A stretch of 64,000 nucleotides of DNA from Dehalococcoidia bacterium (lineage in GTDB: Bacteria; Chloroflexota; Dehalococcoidia; UBA3495). A program made the position numbers and the translations under genes. The notes beneath the pieces were generated by a model. The model ran no database searches and had not been told where the DNA came from. It worked only from the letters and a program-made list of their open reading frames with translations. Every line of letters starts with the position of its first letter. Positions within the stretch are counted from its first letter, which is position 1. Positions 1 to 9,064 of this stretch are shown in pieces. The stretch lies in the NCBI GenBank assembly GCA_030753265.1, contig JASMCQ010000035.1, positions 47,678 to 111,677 on the forward strand. The letters are read 5' to 3'.

Positions 1-92
1 CCCGATGACTCCTCAGAGTTCCCGGCGTCCGGAGGCCATTCAGCCGCGGCATATCATGATAAGATTAGGCACAACTATCTAGGAGAATCACC

Positions 93-1565
93 TTGGCTGA
101 AGCCGTCCGCGTCAGGTTCGCCCCCAGTCCCACCGGTTTGCCTCACATCGGCAACATCCGCACGGCCCTGTTCAATTGGCTCTTTGCCCGGCATCACGGC
201 GGCAAGTTCATAGTGCGGGTCGAAGATACCGACCAGGACCGGCTGGTACCCGGGGCGGTGGATGCCGTACTGGAATCCCTGGAATGGCTGCACCTGGACT
301 GGGACGAGGGCCCACGGGTAGGCGGCCCTTTCGCTCCCTACCGCCAATCCGAGCGCCTGGACACCTACCGGCGAATGGCCGAGCAAATGATTGAAAAGGG
401 GCGCGCCTACCGCTGCTACTGTAGCGAGGACCGCCTGCTACAGATGCGGGAAGAGCAGCAACGGCTGAAGCGATCATCCGGATATGACCGCCGTTGTCGC
501 CACCTGGACCCGGAAGAGCGCCGGACTCTGGAGGCAGATGGCGGGCCGTCGGTAATTCGGTTCGCCATGCGGCTTTCCGGCACTACCAGAGTCCGCGACA
601 TTATCCACGGGGACGTGGAGTGGCAGAACGAACTGCTGGACGATTTCGTCCTTTTGAAGTCCGACGGCTTTCCCACTTACCACCTGGCGGTGGTGGTGGA
701 CGACCACTTGATGGAGATCAGCCACGTCCTGCGGGCCGAGGAATGGCTGCCCAGTACGCCGCGCCACCTGCAAATCTACGAGGCTTTGGGCTTCGACCCG
801 CCCCGGTTCGGCCACCTGCCCATGATCTTGGGCCCGGACCGTTCCAAGCTGTCCAAGCGCCATGGGGCTACTGCACTTTTGGAATATCGCGACGAAGGGT
901 TCCTGCCCGAGGCCGTGGCCAACTTCTTGCTTCTGCTGGGCTGGTCGCTGGATGACAAGACGGAGATCATGGGGCCTGAAGCCGCCATAGAGGGTTTTTC
1001 CCTGGAACGGGTGAGCCGGTCCGCGGCAATTTTCGACCACGACAAGTTGACGTGGATGAACGGGGTGTACATCCGGCAGCTCTCGGTTGAGGAGCTGGCA
1101 GACCGGTTGCTGCCAATTCTTCAACAGGGCTTGCCTGCCGTCCTGCCGCCGGTGAGCCGGGACCAACTGCTTCGTATCGTCCCTCTGATCCAGCAGCGGA
1201 CCAAGCTGCTCTCGGAGGCGGTGGACTTGACCTCCTACTTTTTCCAGGCCGAAGTGGAATACGATCCTCTCAATCTGGTGCAGAAGGGCATGGACCGGGA
1301 GAGCGCCCTGGCGGCGCTGGGGGCTGCCAAGGAAGGATTGGCCAAGGTCGCCCAGTTTGAGCACGAAGCCATGGAAGAGCTGCTGCGGGCCGAGGCGTCT
1401 CGCCTGGGCCTCTCGGCGCGCCAGTTTTTCGGCACGCTCCGGGTGGCCGCCACCGGCCGGGAGACATCGCCGCCGCTGTTTGAGACAATGGAGGTCCTGG
1501 GCCGGCAGCGGGTGCTCGCGCGCGTCGGGTCCGCGATCGAGCGGCTAAATGCTGTCCCGCATTAG
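93..1565 (+). CDS. gltX: Glutamyl-tRNA synthetase
   Basis: Charges tRNA-Glu with glutamate in the cytoplasm. The 490-residue protein has the usual length for a bacterial GluRS. The class I signature is near the N terminus (PSPTG followed by HIGN, about residues 11-21), and the KMSKS loop reads KLSKR at residues 252-256. A zinc-knuckle pattern is visible: C108, C110, Y131 and C135. The start is TTG at 93, chosen because AGGAG at 81-85 lies 7 bases upstream and the signature follows at the right distance. The gene ends 21 bp before glnS on the same strand, so the two are probably co-transcribed. Confidence 0.97.
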   Translation: MAEAVRVRFAPSPTGLPHIGNIRTALFNWLFARHHGGKFIVRVEDTDQDRLVPGAVDAVLESLEWLHLDWDEGPRVGGPFAPYRQSERLDTYRRMAEQMIEKGRAYRCYCSEDRLLQMREEQQRLKRSSGYDRRCRHLDPEERRTLEADGGPSVIRFAMRLSGTTRVRDIIHGDVEWQNELLDDFVLLKSDGFPTYHLAVVVDDHLMEISHVLRAEEWLPSTPRHLQIYEALGFDPPRFGHLPMILGPDRSKLSKRHGATALLEYRDEGFLPEAVANFLLLLGWSLDDKTEIMGPEAAIEGFSLERVSRSAAIFDHDKLTWMNGVYIRQLSVEELADRLLPILQQGLPAVLPPVSRDQLLRIVPLIQQRTKLLSEAVDLTSYFFQAEVEYDPLNLVQKGMDRESALAALGAAKEGLAKVAQFEHEAMEELLRAEASRLGLSARQFFGTLRVAATGRETSPPLFETMEVLGRQRVLARVGSAIERLNAVPH

Positions 1566-1586
1566 AATGGAAAGAGGACACTGAGT

Positions 1587-3287
1587 ATGACCATGCCCGA
1601 AACTCACCCTTCCGCCGATTTCGTACGGAGCATCGTGGCGGAGGACCTGAAGAATAACAAAAACGGCGGCCGCGTCGTGACCCGGTTCCCTCCCGAACCG
1701 AACGGCTACCTGCATATCGGCCACGCTAAGTCCGTCTGCCTCAATTTCGGCATCGCCCGCGAAAACCAGGGTGTCTGCCACCTGCGGTTCGACGACACCA
1801 ATCCTACCAAGGAAGCGCTGGAATACGTTGAATCCATCCAGGAGGACGTGCGCTGGCTTGGTTGGGATTGGGATGATCATTTGTACTTTGCTTCAGACTA
1901 CTTTGAAACTTTGTATGATTATGCGGTGAAGTTAATCAAAGCGGCGAAGGCCTATGTTTGCTGTTTGAGCCCCCAAGAGATCAGGGATTACCGGGGTACC
2001 CTGACCGAGCCGGGGAAGGACAGCCCATACCGGGACCGCCCGATGGAAGAGAACCTGGACCTGTTCGGCCGGATGCGGGCCGGGGAGTTTGAAGAGGGCA
2101 GCCACGTGCTCCGGGCCAAGATCGACATGGCGTCCCCCAACTTGAACCTGCGCGACCCCGTCATCTACCGGATTCTCAAGGCTTCACACCATAGAACCGG
2201 GGACCAATGGTGCGCCTACCCCACCTACGACTTCACCCACGGCCAGTCGGACTCCATCGAAGGTATCACCCATTCAATTTGCACGTTGGAATTCGAAGAC
2301 CATAGGCCCCTGTACGATTGGTTCCTCGATGCATTGGGTATCTTTCATCCCCAGCAGATCGAGTTCGCCCGGCTCAACCTAACCTACACGGTGTTGAGCA
2401 AGCGGAAGCTGGTGGGGCTGGTGGATGGAGGCTACGTCAGCGGCTGGAGCGACCCGCGGATGCCCACGGTGTGCGGCCTCCGGAGGCGCGGCTACACCCC
2501 GGAGGCGATCCGCAACTTCTGCGAGCGGATTGGTGTGGCCAAGCGGGATAGCGTAGTGGAAGTCGCGCTGCTGGAGCACCATCTAAGGGAAGACTTGAAC
2601 CGGCGGTCTCCCCGGGTCATGGCCGTGCTGCGGCCGCTGCGGTTGGTCATCGACAACTACCCGGAAGGTCAGGTGGAGGAACTGGAGAGCCAGAACAATC
2701 CGGAGGACCCCGGCATGGGGTCGAGAAAGATCCCGTTCTCGCGGGTGGTGTACATCGAGCAGGAGGATTTTCGCGAGGACCCGCCGAATAAATACTTCCG
2801 CTTGGCCCCCGGCCGGGAGATACGCCTGAAGGACGCCTACTACGTTACCTGCGTGGACGTGGTCAAGGACGACTCGACCGGCGAGGTGCTCGAGGTGCAT
2901 TGCACCTATGACCCGGAGACGCGGGGAGGGCGTTCCCAAGACGGACGCCGGGTCAGAGGAACGTCCCATTGGGTCTCCGAGGCCCACTCCGTGGAAGCCG
3001 AGGTCCGCCTCTACGACCGCCTTCTCCTGAAGGCGGATCCCAGCGAAGATGATGACGGGGCGGACTACAAAGACTACTTGAACCCGAACTCGCTGGAGAC
3101 GCTGACCGGGTGCCGCGTTGAGCCGGGTCTGGCCGGCGCCGCGCCGGGTAGTCTCTTCCAGTTCCTGCGCCAGGGCTACTTCTGTGTCGATTCTGTCGAC
3201 TCCACCCCCGGGGCCCTGGTCTTCAACCGAACCGTGCCACTCCGCGACTCCTGGGCCAAAATGGAAAAGGCCGGCAAGGGAATCTAG
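1587..3287 (+). CDS. glnS: Glutaminyl-tRNA synthetase
   Basis: Charges tRNA-Gln directly with glutamine. The 566-residue protein carries HIGH at residues 43-46 in the [15 protein letters not shown] context, the FDDTNP motif that marks GlnRS rather than GluRS, and a KMSKS-type loop VLSKR at 269-273. The C-terminal half is a typical GlnRS beta-barrel anticodon-binding region. ATG at 1587 is preceded by an AGAGG stretch about 9 bases upstream. It follows gltX closely. Having GlnRS implies that Gln-tRNA need not be made by the amidotransferase route, although gatCAB could be elsewhere in the genome. Confidence 0.96.
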   Translation: MTMPETHPSADFVRSIVAEDLKNNKNGGRVVTRFPPEPNGYLHIGHAKSVCLNFGIARENQGVCHLRFDDTNPTKEALEYVESIQEDVRWLGWDWDDHLYFASDYFETLYDYAVKLIKAAKAYVCCLSPQEIRDYRGTLTEPGKDSPYRDRPMEENLDLFGRMRAGEFEEGSHVLRAKIDMASPNLNLRDPVIYRILKASHHRTGDQWCAYPTYDFTHGQSDSIEGITHSICTLEFEDHRPLYDWFLDALGIFHPQQIEFARLNLTYTVLSKRKLVGLVDGGYVSGWSDPRMPTVCGLRRRGYTPEAIRNFCERIGVAKRDSVVEVALLEHHLREDLNRRSPRVMAVLRPLRLVIDNYPEGQVEELESQNNPEDPGMGSRKIPFSRVVYIEQEDFREDPPNKYFRLAPGREIRLKDAYYVTCVDVVKDDSTGEVLEVHCTYDPETRGGRSQDGRRVRGTSHWVSEAHSVEAEVRLYDRLLLKADPSEDDDGADYKDYLNPNSLETLTGCRVEPGLAGAAPGSLFQFLRQGYFCVDSVDSTPGALVFNRTVPLRDSWAKMEKAGKGI

Positions 3288-3343
3288 CACCTCTTTCCAG
3301 TACCGCCACAATGTGAATGTGATGGTTGCGGGTTGACCCCCTC

Positions 3344-3416
3344 TTGGATATCCCCTTTCGCAAAAGGGACAGAACCGTTCCTTCCCCTTCCGCGGAGGAA
3401 CGCTAGGAAGGGGGGT
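3344..3416. repeat. C-rich/G-rich inverted repeat
   Basis: The segment contains CCCCTTTCGCAAAAGGG and CCTTCCCCTTCCGCGGAGG followed by AGGAAGGGG, giving nested hairpins. Similar CCCCCTTT-loop-AAAGGGGG elements lie at 33679-33725 and 56080-56118, so this looks like a dispersed intergenic repeat family. Confidence 0.5.
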
Positions 3417-3723
3417 CTTGGGCAAGCACCAGCCCTACCCGTGAGGGGTGCTGCCTAACTCGGCGGGGTGGAAACTTTTTCCGATGCCGCCGATTTGCGG
3501 AGGTCCTCCGATCCGGCTGGCAGGCTATCCGCGCCTCCGCCTGGACGGCTTTCCCCCTCGTCCCTCTTACGGCCCAACTCGGTTGCGGTGGGCAATCTTC
3601 CAGGCGCGTTTTGGCTCGGCTGAAGGTTGAGTTAGATACGGAAGTTGAACAATTGCTAGAAGTGGTTTAAGAGAAATGTTCAAAAAGATTTTAGGAATTG
3701 CTAAGAATTCATCGATTTCTGCC

Positions 3724-3753
3724 TTGACAACGGGTATGTCTCTCTCCCATTAT
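3724..3753 (+). promoter_or_regulatory. Sigma-70-type promoter candidate
   Basis: A perfect -35 box TTGACA (3724-3729) is followed after 18 bp by CATTAT (3748-3753). The start would be near 3760, about 335 bases before the MBL gene, so a long leader or a separate RNA would be made. Confidence 0.45.
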
Positions 3754-4094
3754 CGTTGTTGAACTATAAGGGGGTAATGCCGGGGGCATCCGGTAGACAT
3801 AATATGCCCCGGCTGGGCCGTCCCTTCGGCCGGCAGAGCGGCGTCGGCCAAAAGGAATCGGATCAGAGGAGGTGGCCACTGAGCAAAGTACATGGCTTTT
3901 TCAAGGACAGGCGCATCGGCTGGAAAGGCTGGTGCTAGGCCCCGTCGGGAAACGTCCCTCAACATCAATGTTGCCTTCATAACATTTGTAGATACCATAC
4001 GTCATCATAGATATTAGTCCTTCTTCCTGGAATGGGGATAGCTTCGACGGGTGCGAGATTTAAGCAATTTTTGCGAAGGGATTGGGTGAATAAG

Positions 4095-4925
4095 ATGATG
4101 TCGACAGCTGTCAAGATCATCAGTGATGGTGTCATCAAGCTAGATGGCGGTTCAATGTTTGGGCAGGTGCCCAAAATGGCCTGGGAAAACAACGTGGTTA
4201 CCGACCGAAAGAACCGGATGACACTAGGGCTGAACTGCACGCTGCTTCAAGTTTGTGGACGCAACGTGCTGGTGGATGCGGGAGTCGGGTCGAAAGACGC
4301 CGACAATGACAAGGAAACCCTGGGACTGGTTCCCAGCCGGCTGCTCAAAGGCCTCAAGGCGATGGGGCTAACTCCCAAAGATATCCATGCAGTAGTTCTT
4401 TCTCACCTTCATTTTGATCATAGCGGCGGTTGCACCCGGCTGGACCGCGCGGGCAACGTGATGCCCACCTTCCCGAAAGCCACCTACTACGTTCAACAGG
4501 CCTGTTGGGACGAGGCCCGTCACCCCAACGAGCGCTGCCACGCGATACACCGGGCGGATAACTTCCTGCCCATCGAGGAGCGAGGCCAACTGGAGTTGCT
4601 GGATGGGGACACGGAGATATTCCCCGGACTGAACGTGATCGTGACCGACGGCCACGCCAAAGGCCATCAAATGGTAATGTTCAATCACGGTGGAGAGAGG
4701 GTGGTCTTCTTGGGAGACATTGTCCCCACGCCGCATCACCTGAACCTGCCGGTGATCTCCGCCTTCGACAGCTCTCCTGAGGTGACCCTGGAGCAGAAGC
4801 GCGACCTGCTGAGCCAGGCGGAGCGCCAGGGCTGGCTGTTGGTCTTCTACCACGGGAATGACACCAAGGCGGGTTATCTGGAACGGAGGGGTGACGCAAA
4901 CTATCTGCGGCCCGTCGCGTTGTAA
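4095..4925 (+). CDS. MBL-fold metallo-hydrolase
   Basis: Metallo-beta-lactamase-fold hydrolase of 276 residues, resembling the quorum-quenching-lactonase/AttM-like and general hydrolase branch. The zinc-binding motif HLHFDH is at residues 104-109, with later ligands suggested by the GHAKGH and FLGD segments. The frame is open back to an ATG at 4032. The paired ATGs at 4095/4098 are preferred because GGGTGA sits just upstream and the extra 21 residues look unlike the family. Substrate cannot be told from sequence. It stands alone, with a hairpin after its stop codon. Confidence 0.8.
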   Translation: MMSTAVKIISDGVIKLDGGSMFGQVPKMAWENNVVTDRKNRMTLGLNCTLLQVCGRNVLVDAGVGSKDADNDKETLGLVPSRLLKGLKAMGLTPKDIHAVVLSHLHFDHSGGCTRLDRAGNVMPTFPKATYYVQQACWDEARHPNERCHAIHRADNFLPIEERGQLELLDGDTEIFPGLNVIVTDGHAKGHQMVMFNHGGERVVFLGDIVPTPHHLNLPVISAFDSSPEVTLEQKRDLLSQAERQGWLLVFYHGNDTKAGYLERRGDANYLRPVAL

Positions 4926-4960
4926 TCCGCTAGCTTCCTGGTATTCCCCCGGTCGGGGTA

Positions 4961-5006
4961 CGGCGGCTGTCTCGCTTTGACTCTCTGAAGCGCAAGACAG
5001 CCGCCG
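4961..5006. terminator. Strong hairpin after MBL gene
   Basis: Inverted repeat: the left arm CGGCGGCTGTCTCGCTT (4961-4977) pairs with the right arm at 4988-5006 with small bulges. It lies 36 bp after the MBL stop. No T-tract follows, so it may be a terminator of the non-canonical kind or simply a repeat. Confidence 0.4.
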
Positions 5007-5097
5007 CTGCATTTAGGGGCAGGTCGGCCCTGGCCGGCCGATGCTGATGCATTGCTCGGAGAATAGCCCTGCATCGGCGAATTTGTGCAACACCCCC

Positions 5098-5290
5098 CCC
5101 CGTCTTTCCGGCGAAGGCCGGAACCCAGAGAAGCGTGGAGTGGACCCCGGCGTTCGCCGGGGTGACGGATTGGATACCGGGCCAGTTACGAGATACTTGC
5201 CCTGGCGATCTCCCGCGTCATCCCCACGGCCGTCTTTCCGGTGAAAGATGGAATCCAGATCGGCGCCAACTGGACCCGGGTCTTCAATAG
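5098..5290. repeat. Dispersed GC-rich repeat, two partial copies
   Basis: Two related units read GTCTTTCCGGYGAA followed by GGAAYCCAGA (5101-5128 and 5231-5258). Between them is a CCCCGGCG-loop-CGCCGGGG hairpin (near 5146-5163). A degenerate relative with GTCCCGGCGAAGGCCGGGTA is at about 32275. This is a common style of intergenic repeat. No gene is seen here. Confidence 0.5.
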
Positions 5291-5304
5291 GCGGGCGGCC
5301 CGGG

Positions 5305-6681
5305 TCACGACGCCAGCGTGGTTACCGAATCTCCGGCAAGGCCGACCAGCCGCGCCGGAGCGATCGTGTTGCGCAGGTCCCTCCGGTCTTCGGTACTGAC
5401 CCGGATGTAGTTATCCGTCAGTCCGCTCCATATCGGTACGGCACCGCTTTCCCGCGCCACTTCCCACAGCACGGGCCGGGTCTGCCCCAGTTGTTTATGA
5501 CGAAAGGCCTCGAAACCCCCGGCCGCGACCTCGAGCATTTCCGCGGTCCGGGCCTTCTTCACGAGGTCCGGGACGTTCACGGCAAGGTAGGCGGCGCTGG
5601 TCCCCGGTCTGGAGGAGTAAGGGAAGATGTGCATGTCACTGAACTGCATGGATTGGGCGAAGCTATGGCTCTCGCGGAACTCGCTATCTCCTTCACCGGG
5701 AAACCCCACGATCAGGTCGGTGGTGATTCCGGCGTCGGGGACCTCCTGCCGGACCAACTCCACGGTGCGGGCGAAGTGCTCCGTATCATAACGACGCCGC
5801 ATCGCCGCCAATATTCGGTCGCTCCCGCTCTGCAACGGCACGTGGAAGTGGGGGCACAGACGGCGGTCCGCCCACAGCTTCAGCAGTTCCGGGGTGATCT
5901 CCTGGGCCTGCAGAGAAGAAACCCTGATGCGGGGCACGGCGCTCTCCGCCAGGATGCGCCGCAATAGATCAATGAGGCTGGCCCCGGCGATGTCGTAGCC
6001 GTAGGTCCCCAATTGGGTCCCGGTGAGGACGACCTCCCGGCAACCCTGGTCCACCCGGTGAATAATCTGCTGAACCACGGTGTCCGGAGGGACGCTGCGC
6101 TCGCGTCCCCGCACTTTGGGCACGATGCAATAGGCGCAGACCTGGCCGCACCCCTCTTGGATCTTGATCATCGCCCGGCTGCGCCCGGAGGCGGACCGAA
6201 CGGTGTCGGCTTCGAGTTGGTCCCGTTCCTCCCCGGCAGGCCTCGCCTCCGGGGGATCCTGGGAAGGTTCGCTCCGCGAGCCGCCGCGACAGGCGAGGGT
6301 GGCGGTGACGGCCGAGACCAACTGGTCTTTCCGAGTGTTGCCTATCACCAGGATCGCCGGACCCAACCTCTCGAGGTCGTGGGCGGCCCGTTCGGCATAG
6401 CAACCGGTGGCGACGATGAGGGACTTCTGGTTGTCGCGCCGGGCGGCCCGCAAGGCCTGTCGGGCTTTGGCGTCGGCCGTCGCGGTGACCGTGCAGGTGT
6501 TCAGCACCAAGACATCGGCGCCGGCCGGCCATTCGACGATCTGGTATCCGGCTTCAGCGAAATACCGGGCCAGCGTTTCACTGTCGGCCTGGTTCAATTT
6601 GCATCCGTGGGTGTGGATGGCCACCGTGCCGCGATAGCCACCAGCCGCGGATCGCACCGCCGACGGATTAGTCTGGGTCAT
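5305..6681 (-). CDS. mtaB: tRNA t6A37 methylthiotransferase
   Basis: Radical-SAM enzyme that adds a methylthio group to N6-threonylcarbamoyladenosine at position 37 of ANN-decoding tRNAs. The 458 residues show the MTTase N-terminal domain with three cluster cysteines (C27 in HTHGCKLNQADSE, C63, C94). The radical-SAM motif CxxxCxxC follows at C178, C182 and C185. A TRAM-like C terminus completes it. HTHGCKLNQ and TGTQLGTYG favour MtaB over MiaB or RimO. Its start overlaps the end of the upstream HEPN-like gene by 14 bp, suggesting translational coupling. TsaD, which helps make its t6A substrate, is encoded 11 kb away. Confidence 0.93.
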   Translation of the reverse strand: MTQTNPSAVRSAAGGYRGTVAIHTHGCKLNQADSETLARYFAEAGYQIVEWPAGADVLVLNTCTVTATADAKARQALRAARRDNQKSLIVATGCYAERAAHDLERLGPAILVIGNTRKDQLVSAVTATLACRGGSRSEPSQDPPEARPAGEERDQLEADTVRSASGRSRAMIKIQEGCGQVCAYCIVPKVRGRERSVPPDTVVQQIIHRVDQGCREVVLTGTQLGTYGYDIAGASLIDLLRRILAESAVPRIRVSSLQAQEITPELLKLWADRRLCPHFHVPLQSGSDRILAAMRRRYDTEHFARTVELVRQEVPDAGITTDLIVGFPGEGDSEFRESHSFAQSMQFSDMHIFPYSSRPGTSAAYLAVNVPDLVKKARTAEMLEVAAGGFEAFRHKQLGQTRPVLWEVARESGAVPIWSGLTDNYIRVSTEDRRDLRNTIAPARLVGLAGDSVTTLAS

Positions 6682-7060
6682 CCTGGGGTACCATCTCCCA
6701 AAGCCGCTCCACCGCCGAGCTGATGTCTTCGAGTACCGGAACCAGGCGGTCCACCCGGTAACGCAGCTCTCGGACCCGCTCGACCCAGTCGGCGAAGGTA
6801 CTCAAATGGGTGAACGCGTCCCGGATGCGCCGGTCCCGATGTTCCAGGCCCAGTTGGGTGGCGTACTCCCGCACCGCCTCTTGGCCCTCGATCTGTTCCG
6901 CCCGGCTCAGGGCCACCCCTTTCACGGCCAGGGTAAGGCTGCCCCAAAGGAAGTCCTCGGTGCGCGACCAGCGGCCCCCACGCATCTCGTCGAACGCGCT
7001 ATCCAGGTATTGGAAGCTCTGTCTGCGGTAGCGGCGGATTCGTTGGCGGTCCATGGCCAT
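6668..7060 (-). CDS. HEPN/PaREP1-like small protein
   Basis: All-helical protein of about 130 residues resembling the PaREP1/HEPN group, whose members are often RNases or parts of nucleotidyltransferase pairs. A possible RX4H motif is visible (R80 to H85, RDAFTH). The frame is open to a GTG at 7111. The ATG at 7060 is preferred, with a weak GAAGA upstream. The 3' end overlaps mtaB by 14 bp (the stop TAA lies within the first codons of mtaB), so the two are likely translated together. No MNT-type nucleotidyltransferase partner lies next to it. Function is not known, and the HEPN assignment is by pattern only. Confidence 0.6.
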   Translation of the reverse strand: MAMDRQRIRRYRRQSFQYLDSAFDEMRGGRWSRTEDFLWGSLTLAVKGVALSRAEQIEGQEAVREYATQLGLEHRDRRIRDAFTHLSTFADWVERVRELRYRVDRLVPVLEDISSAVERLWEMVPQDDPD

Positions 7061-7237
7061 TGCTTTTTCGTCTTCGCGGCGTCGGTGAGAGCCGGCTGCG
7101 GTATTTGCCACGCTGGACGTGGTGGCGTGCCAATTTATTCTAGCATGAGTTCACGGCTCCGGAGGGGAACCACTCGTTTATCTGCGTCCGCGCAACTACG
7201 AATCCGGGCCGGGACCAGGCCAAGGAGGGATCGCTCT

Positions 7238-8890
7238 TCATCGGGCCGGATGGCCGGATCCCGGAGGCGGAATTTGGAACGGCGGCAACAGGACGGGCAG
7301 GGGCACCTCGATGACCACCGGCCGCTGGGCGCGGAGGGCGCTGCGGAGGGCATCTCCCAGCTCCTGGTGGCCGGAGAGCTTCACCCCCTGTGCACCGTAA
7401 ACCTCCGCCAGTTGGGAGAAACTGGGGTTGTGGAGCCTGGTCCCGATGGCCCGTCCGCCGAGGCGGTCCCGCTGCTCGCTGTAGGACGCGCCTAGGGCCC
7501 CGTTGTTGAACACCAGGGTGACGGCGTTAATCTCCTCCTGCACCGCGGTGGCCAGCTCGCTGGAGGCGTACCCGAACCCGCCGTCTCCGCTGGTGGCCAC
7601 CACCTGCCGGTGAGGGTTGCCCACCTTAGCTCCCAGAGCCGTGGGGAAGGCGTAGCCCAGGGTGGCGAAGTACCCCGAGGTGATGTAGGAGCGGGGCTTG
7701 AGGACCGGGAACGCCAGGTGGCTCCAATACCCGATCTCGGTGGTGCCGCTGATCAGGATGGCGTCGTCGTCCAGCTCCCGGCGGATGGTCTCTATGATCT
7801 CGACCTGCAAGGGAGCTATCTCCTTGATCTTCTGGTAAGAATCCTGCCGGATCGAGGTCAGTTCCCCGCCGGTCCACTGGCTGGACCCGGTGGCGCCTCC
7901 CAGCTCGTTCAGCAGCGCCTGCAGGGCCAGCCGTCCGTCGGCGGTTATGCCCACGGCCAGGGGTAGGTTGCGGCCCACCTCCTCGGGGTCGGCGTCGATT
8001 TGGATTAGCTTCTGATGGGGCTGAATGCCCCAGGGGAGCTTTGGCGCAAAGTGCATCCGGCTGCCCACGGCCAGGATCACGTCCGCTTGGGGCAGCACCT
8101 GGTGTCCGGGACCGTGGGCGTAATAATAGGCGCCCAGGGACAGGGGGTTGTCTTCTGGAATGGCGCCTTTCCCCTGAGCCGTGGTGATTACCGGGGCATT
8201 CAGGGCCTGGGCCAGTTCCAAGAGTTCTGCCGAGAGGCCGGCCTCACGGGACCCGCCTCCGGCCCAGATCAGCGGACGCCGCGCTTCGGCCAGTAGCCGG
8301 GCAGCTTCCTTTATGTCCGGCGGCTCCGGGTGCTGCTTGGCAAAGACCTCCCGCTCCGGCAGCTCCGCCTCGGCGGTCGCCGGTAGGACGTCCCACGGTA
8401 TCTCGATCTCCACCGGCCGCGGTCTCCCGGTTGACAGGTGCTGCATGGCGGTGTGGACCAGTCCGGGTATCTCTTCTACCCGGGAGGTGCGGGCACACCA
8501 CTTGGTGATCTGCCGGAACACCTCCATCTGTTCCCCGATTTCGTGGAGGGCGCCCCGGTTTTCTCCCAGGTTGTAGCTTTCGATCTGGCCGCAGATCAGG
8601 AGCACCGGCGACGAGGTGGCGTAGGCGGTACCCAGTCCGGCGGTGGCGTTGAGGGCCCCCGGTCCGGGAACGACCAGGCCGACACCTGGCCGGCCGGTGG
8701 TGCGGGCGTAGCCGTCGGCCATGTAGGTAACCGATTGCTCGTGGCGCACCAGCACCAAGCGGATGGCAGGCTCGTCGTACAACGCGTCGAAGGCGTCCAT
8801 TATCTGAACGCCGGGAAGGGCGAAGACCACGCCGACGCCCTCGCGGGCCAGTGAACGAATTAAAGCCTGGGCGCCGCTCATCATCGGCAT
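7238..8890 (-). CDS. Thiamine-diphosphate-dependent enzyme, acetolactate-synthase-like
   Basis: A 550-residue member of the acetolactate synthase/benzoylformate decarboxylase superfamily. The catalytic glutamate is E51 in RHEQS. The middle nucleotide-binding domain is present, and the cofactor motif GDG (435-437) ends in NN (462-463). It is less like true IlvB than the two other homologues in this window, has no IlvN partner and no T-box, so a catabolic or carboligase role is more likely than isoleucine-valine synthesis. GAGGAG lies just upstream of the ATG. It is divergent from the alcohol-dehydrogenase-like gene, with about 170 bp between. Confidence 0.85.
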   Translation of the reverse strand: MPMMSGAQALIRSLAREGVGVVFALPGVQIMDAFDALYDEPAIRLVLVRHEQSVTYMADGYARTTGRPGVGLVVPGPGALNATAGLGTAYATSSPVLLICGQIESYNLGENRGALHEIGEQMEVFRQITKWCARTSRVEEIPGLVHTAMQHLSTGRPRPVEIEIPWDVLPATAEAELPEREVFAKQHPEPPDIKEAARLLAEARRPLIWAGGGSREAGLSAELLELAQALNAPVITTAQGKGAIPEDNPLSLGAYYYAHGPGHQVLPQADVILAVGSRMHFAPKLPWGIQPHQKLIQIDADPEEVGRNLPLAVGITADGRLALQALLNELGGATGSSQWTGGELTSIRQDSYQKIKEIAPLQVEIIETIRRELDDDAILISGTTEIGYWSHLAFPVLKPRSYITSGYFATLGYAFPTALGAKVGNPHRQVVATSGDGGFGYASSELATAVQEEINAVTLVFNNGALGASYSEQRDRLGGRAIGTRLHNPSFSQLAEVYGAQGVKLSGHQELGDALRSALRAQRPVVIEVPLPVLLPPFQIPPPGSGHPAR

Positions 8891-9064
8891 GGCACTCCTC
8901 GGCGGGAACTGGTTATCAGGTTCGTTGAATCACCCAGGGAAGCTGCATCTCATGATAGACGAACGGCCTCGCCTGTCAACCGGACCCGAAGGCTGGTTGC
9001 CAAAAGGACGGGGGAATGGCAACATAAGTGCCAGACCAAGAACGCAACGCGGTGGGAGACGACT

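Larger units (their letters stand above)
3288..4094. other. Long intergenic region with repeat and promoter-like site
   Basis: About 800 bp separate glnS from the next gene. The left part holds a C-rich/G-rich inverted repeat (3344-3416). The right part is less GC-rich, carries a strong promoter-like element (3724-3753) and several small hairpins (for example around 3820-3850 and 3957-3975). No convincing protein is encoded. The short open frames in it lack ribosome-binding sites and family resemblance. An untranslated RNA or a long 5' leader for the MBL gene is possible. Confidence 0.5.

Noticed and set aside
3448..3630. 60-codon frame in the glnS-MBL gap
   Set aside because: Proline-rich, no ribosome-binding site and part of a repetitive GC-rich stretch.
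6668..7060. Toxin-antitoxin (HEPN-MNT) module
   Set aside because: There is no nucleotidyltransferase gene next to it, only mtaB, so a classic pair is not supported.
7238..8890. A third biosynthetic ilvB
   Set aside because: It lacks a T-box and an ilvN neighbour, and its motifs are more distant from the two clear AHAS genes, so it is named only as a thiamine-diphosphate enzyme.
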